A stretch of 64,000 nt of DNA, taken from NCBI RefSeq assembly GCF_042678045.1, contig NZ_JBHUDI010000003.1:1-64000 (forward strand), written 5' to 3'. The stretch's first letter is position 1; the number at the start of each line of letters is the position of its first letter. The position numbers and the translations under genes were made by a program. Source of the DNA: Natrinema amylolyticus_A. GTDB lineage: Archaea; Halobacteriota; Halobacteria; Halobacteriales; Natrialbaceae. The notes beneath the pieces are model-generated. The model was given only the letters and a program-made list of their open reading frames with translations. It did not search any database and was not told the origin of the DNA. Positions 9,164 to 18,635 of the stretch are shown piece by piece.

Positions 9164-12070
9164 ATGGCCTCCCGGACTGACATTCACCAAAACCTGTTTC
9201 AGCTGTACGAACATTACGTCGGAGAACCCGATTCGAGTAAGGACGTCTACGGCTATTGGCTGTTCATCGTCGGCTACATCATCGGGGCGGCGGGCGTGGC
9301 GACCTTCGTAATCGGATACGCGGGCGAGGCGAAATCCTATGCCCTGATCAGGATTTCTGGGGTCACGGCAGCAACGGGGCTCGCCCTCTGTCTGTTCGGT
9401 ATCGTCCTCATGTTGCCGGTCCGAAAGCGGGGGATCCAGGCCAGCGTCGTCGGCTTACTCGTTGCGCTGGGAGGAGTCGGCTTTTTCGGCTGGGCGTATC
9501 CCTACAACTGGCGGGAACTCGGTACTGATTACAGCGTCGAGGTGATCTCCGTCTACACGCTCGGGATTGGGATCATTGCGGGCGTGACCGCACTCGTGCC
9601 CGTGCTCACGGGACGGAAAGGCATGTTCGTCGAGGAGGAAGGACAGACCGAGGACCCGGAGATCCTCACCGGCGACGCGATGGAAAGCGCTCAGTTCGCC
9701 GTCTTCCGCGACGAGAACGGCGACTGGAAGTGGCACGTCCTCCACCTCGAGGCGCTGGCCCGGAGCACCGACAGCGCCGTGACGCGGCCGGACGCCACGG
9801 AAAGCATCGAGCGCGTCAAATCCCAGATCAGCTCCGCGGGACTCATGGAGCTGACGACCTCGGCGTTTCGCCTCTACGAGGATCGCGACGGCACCTGGCA
9901 GTGGACGCTCGCGCGCGACGACGGCTCCGTCGTCGGTGCCTGTGCCGGCGAGTTCGACGAACGCGACGGGGCCGAGGAGTCGGTGAGTTTCCTCAAAGAC
10001 GAGGGGCCCGATGCGGACGTCATCGAGATCGAGGACGCGGCGTTTACCTACGAGCAACGCCGCGACCAGTGGTACTGGCAACTGGTCGACGACGACCGCA
10101 CGCCGCTGGCATCGAGCGAGACCGGCCACACAACCCAGGAACGGGCCGAGGAGGCTGCTCGGGCCTTCGCCGAGCGGTACGATCAGGCGCGGGTGCTCGA
10201 TATCGAAAGCGTCGGCGTGGAACTGTGCGAGCGGGCCGCCGGCTGGACCTGGCGGTTCGTCGACGCAGACGACGAGGTTCTCGCCACTAGCACCGACGAG
10301 TTCGACACTCGGCGCGACGCCGAGAAGGCTGTCGAAGCGTTACTCCCCGAACTCGAGTCGGCGTCGGTCACCGTGGCCGGCGAACCGAGCTACGAACTCT
10401 ACGCATCCGGCGAGGAGTGGCGCTACCGGCTGGTCGACGAAACCGAACACGTCGTCGCGTGCAGTCCCGGGGGGGCCGCCGACCGCGACGACGCGGCGGC
10501 GTGGACTGAGCGGTTCGGCGACAACGCCGTCGACGCGGAGGTCGTCGAGATCGAAGACGCGGCGTACGAGGTGTATCCGGCCGCGGACACCGCAGGGGAC
10601 GAGTACACGTTCGACGAAACCGAGACGCTCCCGGCAGCGGTCGAAGGCCCCGAGCCGGCCCCGGACGGCGGGACGGTTGTAGACGCCGATACGGGAGTCG
10701 ACGACAGCGGCCCGTGGAACTGGCGGCTCGTCACGGCCGACCGCGAGGTCGTCGCAGCGAGTACGGAACCCCACGCCGACGCCGAGACGGCGACGGCCGC
10801 GATCGAGCGCGTCCGCCAGCAGGCGAGCGAAGCCGACCTCATCGAGTTCGAAAACGCCGCGTTCCAGGTCTACGAGGCCGACTCCGGCGAGTGGCGCTGG
10901 CGACTCATCGACGAGGACGGTAACGTGCTGGCCGACAGCGGCGAGGAACACACCTCCCGTGGCGAGGCTGCCGAGGCGATGATGACGCTCAAAGAGCAGG
11001 CACCCGACGCCGAACTCCTCGAGATCGAGACCGCCGCCTTCGAGTTGTTCGTCAACGAGGACGACGAGTGGGGCTGGCGGCTCATCGACGAGGCCGGCAA
11101 ACTCGTCGCCGAGGATCCGGCGACCCACCCGACCCGCGGGGCCGCACGACAGGCGATGAACCGTCTGCTCGAGCACCTCGAGTCGGACGTGCGGACGATG
11201 GATCGGGCGATCTTCCAGACGTACGCCGCCGAAGACTGGCACTGGCGGTTCGTCATGCCGGGCGGCGAAACGATCGCCGTCGACGACGAGGCGTCGCCGA
11301 CCCGTGACGAGCTCCTCGACGCGATCGAGGACGTCCGCGAGACCGCTGCGTCGGCCCATCGTCACACGATCGGTGACGTCACCGTCCAGCTGTATGGCAC
11401 CGACGAGTGGCACTTCCGCCTGCTCGACCGCGACCGCGAGCCAATCGCCGACTCGCCCGTCTCCTACGGCGACCGCGAGGCGGCAACAGACGGCGTCGCT
11501 GCCCTCAAAGCAAACGCGTCCGACGCGCCGATCTTCGCGATCGAGGACGCCGTGGTCCGTCTCGACGGCGACGACGGCTGGTCGTGGGAACTCGTCGACC
11601 GCGATCGTGAGGTGATCGCGGCGGCGGTCGACACCGTCACGAGCAAAGACGCCCTCCTCGAGGCGGTCGAGACGGTTCGTCAGCTCGCGCCGATGGCCGA
11701 CCGGGTCAACTTCGACGTGGCCTCGTTCGAACTCGTCGCCGCCGAGGACGACCGCTGGCGCTGGCGACTCATCGACGAGGACGGCCACACCGTCGCGTCG
11801 GGCACCGAGACCCACGAGACGGCCGACGCTGCACGCGAGGCCCTCGCAGACATCCGCGAGTTGATCGAGTCGGCGAGCATCCTCGAGATCGACAGCGTCT
11901 CGTTCGAACTCCACACTGCCGAGGATGGCTGGGTCTGGCAGCTGATCGACGAGTACGGCGCGACGATGGCCGAGAGCACCCAGACATACGAGACCCGAAC
12001 GGCCGCTCGCGAGGCGATGAACGACGTGAAAGCGCAGGCCCCAGACGGCTGGATCACCTTCACGGAGTGA
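9164..12070 (+). CDS. Membrane-anchored protein with 13 YegP/DUF1508-like repeats
   Basis: A 968-residue protein. Residues 1-150 carry about four hydrophobic segments, beginning with YWLFIVGYIIGAAGVATFVIG. From about residue 170 to the end I count 13 tandem units of 55-60 residues. Each follows the plan: F-x-hydrophobic-Y/F, an acidic turn, WxWRLID-like strand, D/E-G-x-V-hydrophobic-A, then a helix AAREAM..LKEQAPDA and a strand LLEIE. This matches the YegP (UPF0339/DUF1508) fold unit, normally found as one or two copies. Unit 6 has a roughly 40-residue acidic insertion. Function is unknown; the array could be a scaffold or binding surface. Confidence 0.88.
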   Translation: MASRTDIHQNLFQLYEHYVGEPDSSKDVYGYWLFIVGYIIGAAGVATFVIGYAGEAKSYALIRISGVTAATGLALCLFGIVLMLPVRKRGIQASVVGLLVALGGVGFFGWAYPYNWRELGTDYSVEVISVYTLGIGIIAGVTALVPVLTGRKGMFVEEEGQTEDPEILTGDAMESAQFAVFRDENGDWKWHVLHLEALARSTDSAVTRPDATESIERVKSQISSAGLMELTTSAFRLYEDRDGTWQWTLARDDGSVVGACAGEFDERDGAEESVSFLKDEGPDADVIEIEDAAFTYEQRRDQWYWQLVDDDRTPLASSETGHTTQERAEEAARAFAERYDQARVLDIESVGVELCERAAGWTWRFVDADDEVLATSTDEFDTRRDAEKAVEALLPELESASVTVAGEPSYELYASGEEWRYRLVDETEHVVACSPGGAADRDDAAAWTERFGDNAVDAEVVEIEDAAYEVYPAADTAGDEYTFDETETLPAAVEGPEPAPDGGTVVDADTGVDDSGPWNWRLVTADREVVAASTEPHADAETATAAIERVRQQASEADLIEFENAAFQVYEADSGEWRWRLIDEDGNVLADSGEEHTSRGEAAEAMMTLKEQAPDAELLEIETAAFELFVNEDDEWGWRLIDEAGKLVAEDPATHPTRGAARQAMNRLLEHLESDVRTMDRAIFQTYAAEDWHWRFVMPGGETIAVDDEASPTRDELLDAIEDVRETAASAHRHTIGDVTVQLYGTDEWHFRLLDRDREPIADSPVSYGDREAATDGVAALKANASDAPIFAIEDAVVRLDGDDGWSWELVDRDREVIAAAVDTVTSKDALLEAVETVRQLAPMADRVNFDVASFELVAAEDDRWRWRLIDEDGHTVASGTETHETADAAREALADIRELIESASILEIDSVSFELHTAEDGWVWQLIDEYGATMAESTQTYETRTAAREAMNDVKAQAPDGWITFTE

Positions 12071-12196
12071 TAGACTCCCGGGTCGTGATCCGACTCGCGG
12101 TCAACTTGCCCCTCCTGTGACCGAGGTCGGCTTTCCGACCACGGTGGCCGCCGAACGATCGGGCCGCTTTTTATCGACCGATTCCAGTGATCGATC

Positions 12197-12976
<780 letters not shown>

Positions 12977-13070
12977 GGCGCTCTTTCTACTGGTACCAAG
13001 TGGCGGCTCGCTCGAGTCCCACTGAAGTCCTTTCAGGAGGTATAAATTCCTCCTCCGGTTCCTGTCACAC

Positions 13071-14051
13071 ATGGACACCTACGAGTTACTCACGCGAAAC
13101 GCCGAGGAGGTCGTCACTGACGAGGAGGTTCGCGACCTCGCCGACGATCCGGTGGGGAAACGCGCCTACGTCGGCTACGAGCCCTCCGGCGTGCTCCACC
13201 TCGGCCATCTCCTGACCGCGAACAAGCTCATCGATCTGCAAGAGGCCGGGATGGACGTCGTCGTCCTGCTGGCGGACGTCCACGCCTACCTCAACGAGAA
13301 GGGCACGCTCGAGGAGATCCGCGAGACGGCCGAGCAGATGAAAGCTCAGTTCCTCGCCTACGGCCTCGACGAGGATAAGACCGAGTTCGTCTACGGCTCG
13401 GAGTTCCAGCTCGATGACGACTACGCGCTCGATCTCCACTACCTCGAGCAGGCGACGACGATGAACCGCGCCCAGCGCGCGATGGCCGAACTGCAAGGCG
13501 ACGAGACGGCCAAGGTGAGCCACCTCGTCTACCCGCTGATGCAGACCCTGGATATCGAGTACCTCGACCTCGATCTCGCGGTCGGCGGCTTAGATCAGCG
13601 CAAGGTCCACATGCTCGCCCGCGAGAAACTGCCCGAACTCGACTACGAGGTCCGGCCCGCGCTCCACACGCCGATCGTCGCCGACCTCACCAGCGGCGAG
13701 GGGAAGATGTCCTCGAGCGAGGGCATTACGATCTCGATGGAAGACTCGACCGAAGACCTTGAGGAGAAAGTCAACTCCGCGTTCTGTCCGCCAACCCGAG
13801 AGCCCGAGGACGACCTCGAGAATCCCGTCCTCGAACTCTTCGAGTACCACGTCTTCCCGCGGTTCGACGAAGTCGTCGTCGAGCGCCCCGAGAAGTACGG
13901 CGGCGATCTGACCTACGAGGACTACGAGCGGCTGGCCGAGGATCTCGAGTCGGGCGAACTCCACCCCGCCGACGCCAAGGGGACGCTCGCGACGTACCTC
14001 GACGAACTGATCGCACCCGGCCGCGAGAAACTGCGCGAACTGCGCGCCTGA
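13071..14051 (+). CDS. tyrS: Tyrosyl-tRNA synthetase (archaeal type)
   Basis: A 326-residue class I synthetase. The HIGH motif appears as HLGHLL near residue 43 and the KMSKS motif as KMSSS near residue 212. The compact length without an S4 domain is typical of archaeal TyrRS. Tyr-binding residues are in the YVGYEPSG block and GGLDQRK. A TATA-like TATAAATTC at 13040-13048 precedes the ATG by about 25 nt. Confidence 0.96.
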   Translation: MDTYELLTRNAEEVVTDEEVRDLADDPVGKRAYVGYEPSGVLHLGHLLTANKLIDLQEAGMDVVVLLADVHAYLNEKGTLEEIRETAEQMKAQFLAYGLDEDKTEFVYGSEFQLDDDYALDLHYLEQATTMNRAQRAMAELQGDETAKVSHLVYPLMQTLDIEYLDLDLAVGGLDQRKVHMLAREKLPELDYEVRPALHTPIVADLTSGEGKMSSSEGITISMEDSTEDLEEKVNSAFCPPTREPEDDLENPVLELFEYHVFPRFDEVVVERPEKYGGDLTYEDYERLAEDLESGELHPADAKGTLATYLDELIAPGREKLRELRA

Positions 14052-14153
14052 ACGCGACTGCTCGACCGGTTCCGAACCCCGGTTCTTCGCTCGATAGATC
14101 GGAACCGCATGATCCGAGCACACAGCCGCTGTGTTCCCAGCGTCGACCGCCCG

Positions 14154-14322
14154 TCAGAACTCGACCGCGCCGATCCACGTCTCCTCTCCACAGTGCCGAC
14201 ACTCGAAGGCCGTCTCGTACTCTTCGCACCGTTCGTGCACTCCCCGACCGCACGTCTCGCAGTATTTCACCTCCCGCCCCGATGCGCATGCCGCAGACCG
14301 TACAGCGGTCGCCGAGTTTCAT
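14154..14322 (-). pseudogene. Small zinc-finger gene with an apparent one-base frameshift
   Basis: Read from ATG 14320-14322, the first codons give MKLGDRCTVCGMRIG. After the four-G run at 14277-14280 (minus strand) the natural continuation is one base out of frame: REVKYCETCGRGVHERCEEY, then ECRHCGEETWIGAVEF and a stop at 14154-14156. Together these give a compact protein with three CxxC-type pairs. The unshifted frame has no such logic. The cause is either a real disrupting insertion or a homopolymer sequencing error. Confidence 0.6.
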
Positions 14323-14525
14323 GGTTGTTGCTAGGTCACCACACGCTAGATGGATGTCCAGTATCGGTCGAGAAAAGCCTAGAGATCGACAGGCGAGCCG
14401 ATACGTCAGTGCGGCGTGACGACGGCTGTGGTGGTCCGACGCACAGCCGGACTACTGGAAGTCATCGTACGGGTAGCGATCGGCGATCCAGCCGATTGAA
14501 GTGTGAGCGACCCCCTTTGGAGGCT

Positions 14526-15464
14526 ATGAACGAGACGCGACAGGAGATTCTCGAGGCGCTCGCCGACGGGCCGGTATCGGGGCCGGAACTGGCCGACGCC
14601 CTCGATATCTCGCGGGCGGCCGTCTGGAAGCATATCGAGGCGTTGCGTGAGGCTGACTTCGAGATCGAGAGCGGGTCGAACGGCTACGAACTCGGCGAGA
14701 TTACGGCGTACAACGGGCCGGCAGTCGAGTTTGGACTCGAGGCCCCGTTCTCGGTCGAGTACCATGACTCCGTGAAGAGCACGAACGATCGGGCACGTGA
14801 ACTCGCCGCCGACGGCGCGGCGGACGTGGCCGTCCTCGCAGATGAACAAGTCGGTAGCCGCGGCCGCCTCGAGCGCGAGTGGACCGCACCGTCGGGTGGT
14901 GTCTGGGTGAGCGTCATCTCCCGACCCGAGATCACACCCGCACAGGCGCCACTCTATACGCTCGCATCGGCGGTCGCTGCGGCGACGGCGGCTCGAGAGG
15001 CAGGCGTCGACGCACGGATCAAGTGGCCGAACGACGTGGTCGTGCCGGTCGGCGACGACGGCGACTACCGGAAGCTCACGGGGATTCTCACGGAGATGGA
15101 AGGCGAGATGGATCGCGTCGAGTGGATCATCGTCGGCGTCGGCGTGAACGCGAACATCGATGCCGACACGCTTCCCGAGGGCGCGACCAGTATTCGCGAC
15201 GAAGCCGGCGACGTCGACCGGCGGCGCTTCGTCCAGCGCTTCTTGGAGGAGTTCGATCGCTACCGGAACGACCTCGAGGCAATCGTCCCGGCGTGGCGTG
15301 AGCTATCCCATACGCTCGGGCAGCGCGTCCGGGTCGATCAGCCATCGGGAGAGGTCATCGGGGACGCGGTCGACGTGACGGACTCGGGAGCACTCATAAT
15401 CGAGACCGATGAGGGTCGAGAGACGGTTTCAGCGGGAGATTGCGAACATCTGCGTCCGGTGTGA
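14526..15464 (+). CDS. birA: Biotin--protein ligase with N-terminal DNA-binding domain
   Basis: A 312-residue bifunctional BirA. Residues 1-60 form a winged helix (GPELADALDISRAAVWKHIEALR), followed by the catalytic domain with the biotinyl-AMP loop GSRGRLEREW and IKWPNDVVV, and a C-terminal cap. It attaches biotin to carboxylase subunits, and the HTH suggests it also represses biotin genes. The bioYMN operon 9 kb away has a BirA-like box. The start at 14526 follows the HTH alignment; longer in-frame upstream sequence is not family-like. The stop codon abuts the right end of an IS. Confidence 0.95.
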   Translation: MNETRQEILEALADGPVSGPELADALDISRAAVWKHIEALREADFEIESGSNGYELGEITAYNGPAVEFGLEAPFSVEYHDSVKSTNDRARELAADGAADVAVLADEQVGSRGRLEREWTAPSGGVWVSVISRPEITPAQAPLYTLASAVAAATAAREAGVDARIKWPNDVVVPVGDDGDYRKLTGILTEMEGEMDRVEWIIVGVGVNANIDADTLPEGATSIRDEAGDVDRRRFVQRFLEEFDRYRNDLEAIVPAWRELSHTLGQRVRVDQPSGEVIGDAVDVTDSGALIIETDEGRETVSAGDCEHLRPV

Positions 15465-15523
15465 ACTACCCCACCCTACTCGCTCGCTCCTTGAGGGTGG
15501 GGCTTCCTGCTTCGATGACGTTG

Positions 15524-16750
15524 TCAGACTTCGTCTGACAGCCTGTCGAGGTTCCCTCGACAAACGCGCTTTGCAGGAACCGAAGTGGTTCCCGTAGGGA
15601 GCGCAGTCTCCACAGGCGGTGATTCGGAGCGTCCCGCTCCTAACTGCTTGATACCGCGAGAAAGAATGTTCCAAGCTGCATTCCAGTCCCTGTCGGCGGT
15701 GAAGCCGCACGAGGGACAGGAGTGTTCGCGAACCCACAGCGGTTTGTGGGTCGAGACACCGCACGCCGCACACTCTTTGGTCGTTCCGGCTGGATCGACC
15801 GCGACAAAATGCGTGCCTTCGCGTTCGCACTTGTACTCGAGCAGTCGAAGGAACGTTCCCCACGCTGCTCCGGCACGGTTCCGTGAGTTGCCGTCAAGTT
15901 CGACCAGACCTTTCGCGTCCAGGTCTTCGACCGCGACGAGATCGTACTCTCGTGCGTAGTACGCCGAGAGTTTGTGAAGGAAGTCGCGGCGCTTGTTCTT
16001 CAGATCGGCGTGGCATTCGGCCACGCGACGGCGTTGTTTCTCGTAGTTGCTCGACCCGTGCTCTTTGCGTGAAAGCTTCCGTTGCTCTCGCTCGAGTCGG
16101 TCGCGTTCGTCCGAGAGGTCGGCCGATTCGATCGCGTGGCCGTCGGTGTCGTGGGCGTACTTCAGAATACCCACGTCGATCCCGACGACGGTCTTCGGAC
16201 GGTCGGGCTTCTCCGGCGGCTCTCGGTCAACTTCGACACCAAACGTAGCGAACCACTCGCCCGTCGGTTCCTTCTTGAGCGTAACCTGCTTGAGTGCGGC
16301 GTTGTCGGGGATTTCTCGATGGAGCCGGATCGGTATGTCCGCGAGTTTCGAAAGAGACAGCACAGTCTGGCCGCCCTTCTTGTCGAGCTTGAAGCCAGAC
16401 TGATTGTACGTGAAACTGCGGAACTCGCGCGGTGGCTTCCACGTGAGCATCCCGACGCCGTAGCCGTTCTGCTTGAGCGCAGAAAGGCTACTGAGGTTGT
16501 TGAACAGGCGTTCGACGACGGTTTGGAGAACTTTCGAGTACACGTCCGAGAGTCCGTCCCACCACTTCTTGAGGTCGGGTAGCTCCGATCGAAGTGTGGT
16601 CATGGACGGCAGTTCGCCGTGGTTCTCTCGGTACTCGTTGAGGCGGTAGCGGGTATGGTTGTACAGTTGCCTACAGATATCGCGATGTCGGTCCAACTCC
16701 TCGCGTTGGGCGTCGGACGGCTCGAGACGATACTTGTAGGCGTAGTACAT
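15524..16750 (-). CDS. tnpB: TnpB RNA-guided nuclease
   Basis: A 408-residue TnpB with a complete catalytic set: RuvC-I Asp in VGIDVGILK, RuvC-II Glu in VAVEDLDAKG, zinc ribbon CAAC...CPSC, and RuvC-III Asp in TADRDWNAAWNI. It appears full-length and probably active. Its ATG overlaps the stop of the upstream ribbon-helix-helix gene (TGATG), indicating translational coupling. TnpB processes its right-end transcript into a guide RNA; the guide here would lie beyond the right end, inside birA sequence. Confidence 0.93.
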   Translation of the reverse strand: MYYAYKYRLEPSDAQREELDRHRDICRQLYNHTRYRLNEYRENHGELPSMTTLRSELPDLKKWWDGLSDVYSKVLQTVVERLFNNLSSLSALKQNGYGVGMLTWKPPREFRSFTYNQSGFKLDKKGGQTVLSLSKLADIPIRLHREIPDNAALKQVTLKKEPTGEWFATFGVEVDREPPEKPDRPKTVVGIDVGILKYAHDTDGHAIESADLSDERDRLEREQRKLSRKEHGSSNYEKQRRRVAECHADLKNKRRDFLHKLSAYYAREYDLVAVEDLDAKGLVELDGNSRNRAGAAWGTFLRLLEYKCEREGTHFVAVDPAGTTKECAACGVSTHKPLWVREHSCPSCGFTADRDWNAAWNILSRGIKQLGAGRSESPPVETALPTGTTSVPAKRVCRGNLDRLSDEV

Positions 16751-16872
16751 CAGCTCTCGCGTTCCTCAATGAGTTCGTCGAGTTGACCACGGACGAACGA
16801 CGAGAGGTTCAGATGGTTCTCCTCAACCCACTCGGCTTGGTCCTCTCGAATGGTGATATTCTTCCGTCTCAC
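16750..16872 (-). CDS. 40-aa ribbon-helix-helix-like protein coupled to tnpB
   Basis: The frame begins with GTG at 16870-16872, the only start in frame, and ends in TGA sharing its A with the tnpB ATG. The product begins MRRKNITIREDQAEWVEENH and continues LNLSSFVRGQLDELIEE. The N-terminal beta strand (KNITI), helix A and a helix B containing LSSFVR match CopG/Arc-type RHH DNA-binding proteins. It probably controls the element's own transcription; the palindrome at 16877-16891 is a candidate operator. Confidence 0.75.
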   Translation of the reverse strand: MRRKNITIREDQAEWVEENHLNLSSFVRGQLDELIEERES

Positions 16873-16876
16873 GACA

Positions 16877-16891
16877 TACGCACTATGCGTA
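16877..16891. promoter_or_regulatory. Candidate operator of the tnpB-linked RHH gene
   Basis: A perfect palindrome TACGCA-CTA-TGCGTA ends 5 nt before the GTG of the RHH gene. A further TGCGCAT half-site follows at about 16895-16901. RHH proteins bind short palindromes as dimers, so autoregulation is likely. The position over the start codon suits repression. Confidence 0.5.
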
Positions 16892-17229
16892 CAGATGCGC
16901 ATAAGTCCTGCGGAACGTGGACCTGTGGGCCTGCCGTAGTAGAGTGTATGAAAAACGAGCGGCGCCGTATCCCCTCCCTGCTCGCTTCGCTCGCTGAGGA
17001 AGGGGGCTTAGCGCCTCGATTCAGCTAACTATAGTAGCCACTGAACGTCAATGCATACCCGATCGCACAGCCGTCGGGCGATCGGTGTGTAAGTCGTTTC
17101 AGTTGTTACTATAGCCGACGACACCTCCGTGTGGGCCCGTTGAGAAGGAACTGGCTCTCTGTCCATACGCACGATTAGGATTTATGCTTCGGTATCGATC
17201 GCACTGGATGCTGATGAGTGGTGCTCACG
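16892..17229. other. Noncoding: IS left end and convergent spacer
   Basis: Bases up to about 17025 belong to the left end of the tnpB element and include an A+T-poor hairpin. From 17026 to 17229 lies a spacer upstream of the element and downstream of uspA. It contains a short inverted repeat (CGATCGC/GCGATCG, about 17060-17081). I see no gene. Confidence 0.5.
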
Positions 17230-17712
17230 TCACTCGAGCGCGATCGGTGACCGTTCGGGTGATTCCTCGACACTATCCCGTTCGACCTGAACCGTCAGAA
17301 CTGGGACCGGTGACCGACGGACGACCCGTTCGGTGACGCTGCCAAGCAGTAGCCGATCGATTCCGCCGCGGCCGTGTGTCCCCATCACCACCAGATCACA
17401 CGCCACCGTGTCGGCCTCATCGACGATGACCTGGCTCGGAGCCCCCTTGCGTACTTCCGTCTCGACCGTCACATCCGCCGGCGCGAGTTCCTTGACGCGA
17501 TCGACCGCAGCTTTCCCTTCGCCATGTAAGGCGTCGGCGATGCCCTCAAGGGCGGCTTCCATCTGTAGTCCACCGTAGCTGGCCGCGTTGATGACGTACA
17601 GCGCGCGGATCGTCGCGTTGTGCGTGGCTGCGAGGTCGAACGCATGTTCGAGCGCCTGCTCGACCTCTCGAGAGCCATCCGTTGGAACGAGAATGGTGTC
17701 ATATGGTGTCAT
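17230..17712 (-). CDS. Universal stress protein, UspA family
   Basis: A 160-residue UspA-domain protein. The start at ATG 17710-17712 gives the canonical MTPYDTILVPTDGS. The C-terminal nucleotide-binding motif GTHGRGGIDRLLLGSVTERVVRRSPVPVL is typical of ATP-binding Usp proteins (described in part: G-2x-G-9x-G-S). The longer upstream extension lacks family similarity. The ATG is preceded by ATATTAAC-like A+T-rich DNA that could be the promoter. Confidence 0.93.
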   Translation of the reverse strand: MTPYDTILVPTDGSREVEQALEHAFDLAATHNATIRALYVINAASYGGLQMEAALEGIADALHGEGKAAVDRVKELAPADVTVETEVRKGAPSQVIVDEADTVACDLVVMGTHGRGGIDRLLLGSVTERVVRRSPVPVLTVQVERDSVEESPERSPIALE

Positions 17713-17851
17713 ATGATAGCATACAACGGTCGCATATATTAACGTTATTCTGACATGAACGACGGTCAGTTCGGATGACGGCTTTTCGGTGGCTCGATGG
17801 GCCACACGCGGGAGGGAAACGCTGATACAGCCACCAGCCCAATCGGGAGCC

Positions 17852-18319
17852 ATGAGCGACAGCCCGTGGACGGACCGGATCGTCGGCGAGCGGATGACCG
17901 TCGATCAGGCGTTCGCCGAGCGGATCCAGCAGTCGCAGTTCTCCAACCAGCAGTGGAGTCTGATCATGACCGCCACGGAGTTCGAGATCGAACATCCCGA
18001 CGATCCCGACCGGGCACGGATCATCGCCAACACGGACAAACTCGACGGGATCATCCCTGAACTCGAGAACATTCAGTCGGGGATGGGCGCGATGGGCGGC
18101 TCTGGGGCTGGGAGCGGGAACTCGAACGCCTCGAGCGGCGGGCTCCTCAACTCGATCATGGGCGCCCTCGGGATGGGTGACGACGGTGGCTCAGACCACC
18201 AGGAACAGTTGGAGGCGGCCGAACGGCTCACACAGGAGTACGCCGACGAACTGCAGTCACACCTCGAGTCGAAGGGGCGATGGGAGATCGTTCGCGACGC
18301 CGCCTCCGACGGCCAGTAA
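17852..18319 (+). CDS. Conserved haloarchaeal protein (DUF5799-like)
   Basis: A 155-residue acidic protein starting at ATG 17852 (MSDSPWTDRIVGERM). The N-terminal half has the pattern QSQFSNQQWSLIMTATEFEIE, which I recall from the haloarchaeal DUF5799 family. A Gly/Ser-rich linker lies near residues 85-110, and the C-terminus is helical. There are no transmembrane segments and no catalytic motif. Function is unknown. Confidence 0.75.
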   Translation: MSDSPWTDRIVGERMTVDQAFAERIQQSQFSNQQWSLIMTATEFEIEHPDDPDRARIIANTDKLDGIIPELENIQSGMGAMGGSGAGSGNSNASSGGLLNSIMGALGMGDDGGSDHQEQLEAAERLTQEYADELQSHLESKGRWEIVRDAASDGQ

Positions 18320-18331
18320 CGGGTTCGCCGG

Positions 18332-18522
18332 TCAGTCGCCGGCGTGAAACATCGTGAGTTCGCTCGCTTCGTGAAGCACCGCGGGGGCAAGCCCCGAGGC
18401 ACTCTCGCTGTATCTCTGTAGATGTTGATGAGCTCCATGACGAGTTCGTCGTAGGACTCGTCCTCGACACGCAGTTCGTCGAGGCGCTCGGTCGTCTCTT
18501 CGTCGAGTTCGATGGATGGCAT
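18332..18522 (-). pseudogene. Small haloarchaeal gene (DUF7557-like) broken by a 47-bp hairpin insertion
   Basis: From ATG 18520-18522 the product starts MPSIELDEETTERLDELRVE and reaches ELINIY. It then meets 47 foreign nucleotides (18371-18417), after which the natural tail EASELTMFHAGD and stop (18332) continue in a different frame. Excising the 47 nt restores a clean protein of 47 residues whose ends match my recollection of the family. The family resembles small antitoxin-like proteins. With the insert, translation would run on in a wrong frame. Confidence 0.65.
18371..18417 (-). mobile_element. 47-bp palindromic mini-insertion (PATE/IS200-605 end-like)
   Basis: On the minus strand the segment contains CGGGGCTTGCCCCCG, a tight hairpin, and ends GCTTCAC. 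The right ends of IS200/IS605 elements here also finish in a G+C-rich hairpin followed by TTCAC or TTTAC. Such minimal palindromic derivatives have been described in haloarchaea as palindrome-associated elements (PATEs). Its borders are inferred from reconstruction of the host gene. Confidence 0.5.
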
Positions 18523-18635
18523 AGTCGGACCGTTCGCTGATCGACAAAAGTACCATGGCGGTGTGCCCTGCTCGGGATGGCAGCCATCCGGCGCAAGCCA
18601 CAGCACCTTTACGGACGCTCCCCGACGGTAGGGGT

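Larger units (their letters stand above)
15464..17025 (-). mobile_element. IS1341-type (IS200/IS605 family, tnpB-only) element
   Basis: On the minus strand the order is: left-end structured DNA (about 16985-17025, hairpin CCCCTCCC/GGAAGGGG and GGCGCTAAG), a small RHH gene, tnpB, then a right-end hairpin GCCCCACCCTCAAGG...GGGTGGGGTAGTTCAC ending at the birA stop (about 15462-15507). No tnpA is present. The same right-end pattern recurs at 58343 and 63878. End positions are approximate because no second full copy is available for comparison. Confidence 0.75.

Noticed and set aside
10340..11914. 524-codon minus frame over the YegP-repeat gene
   Set aside because: It mirrors the repeats of the real gene; the periodicity comes from the sense strand.
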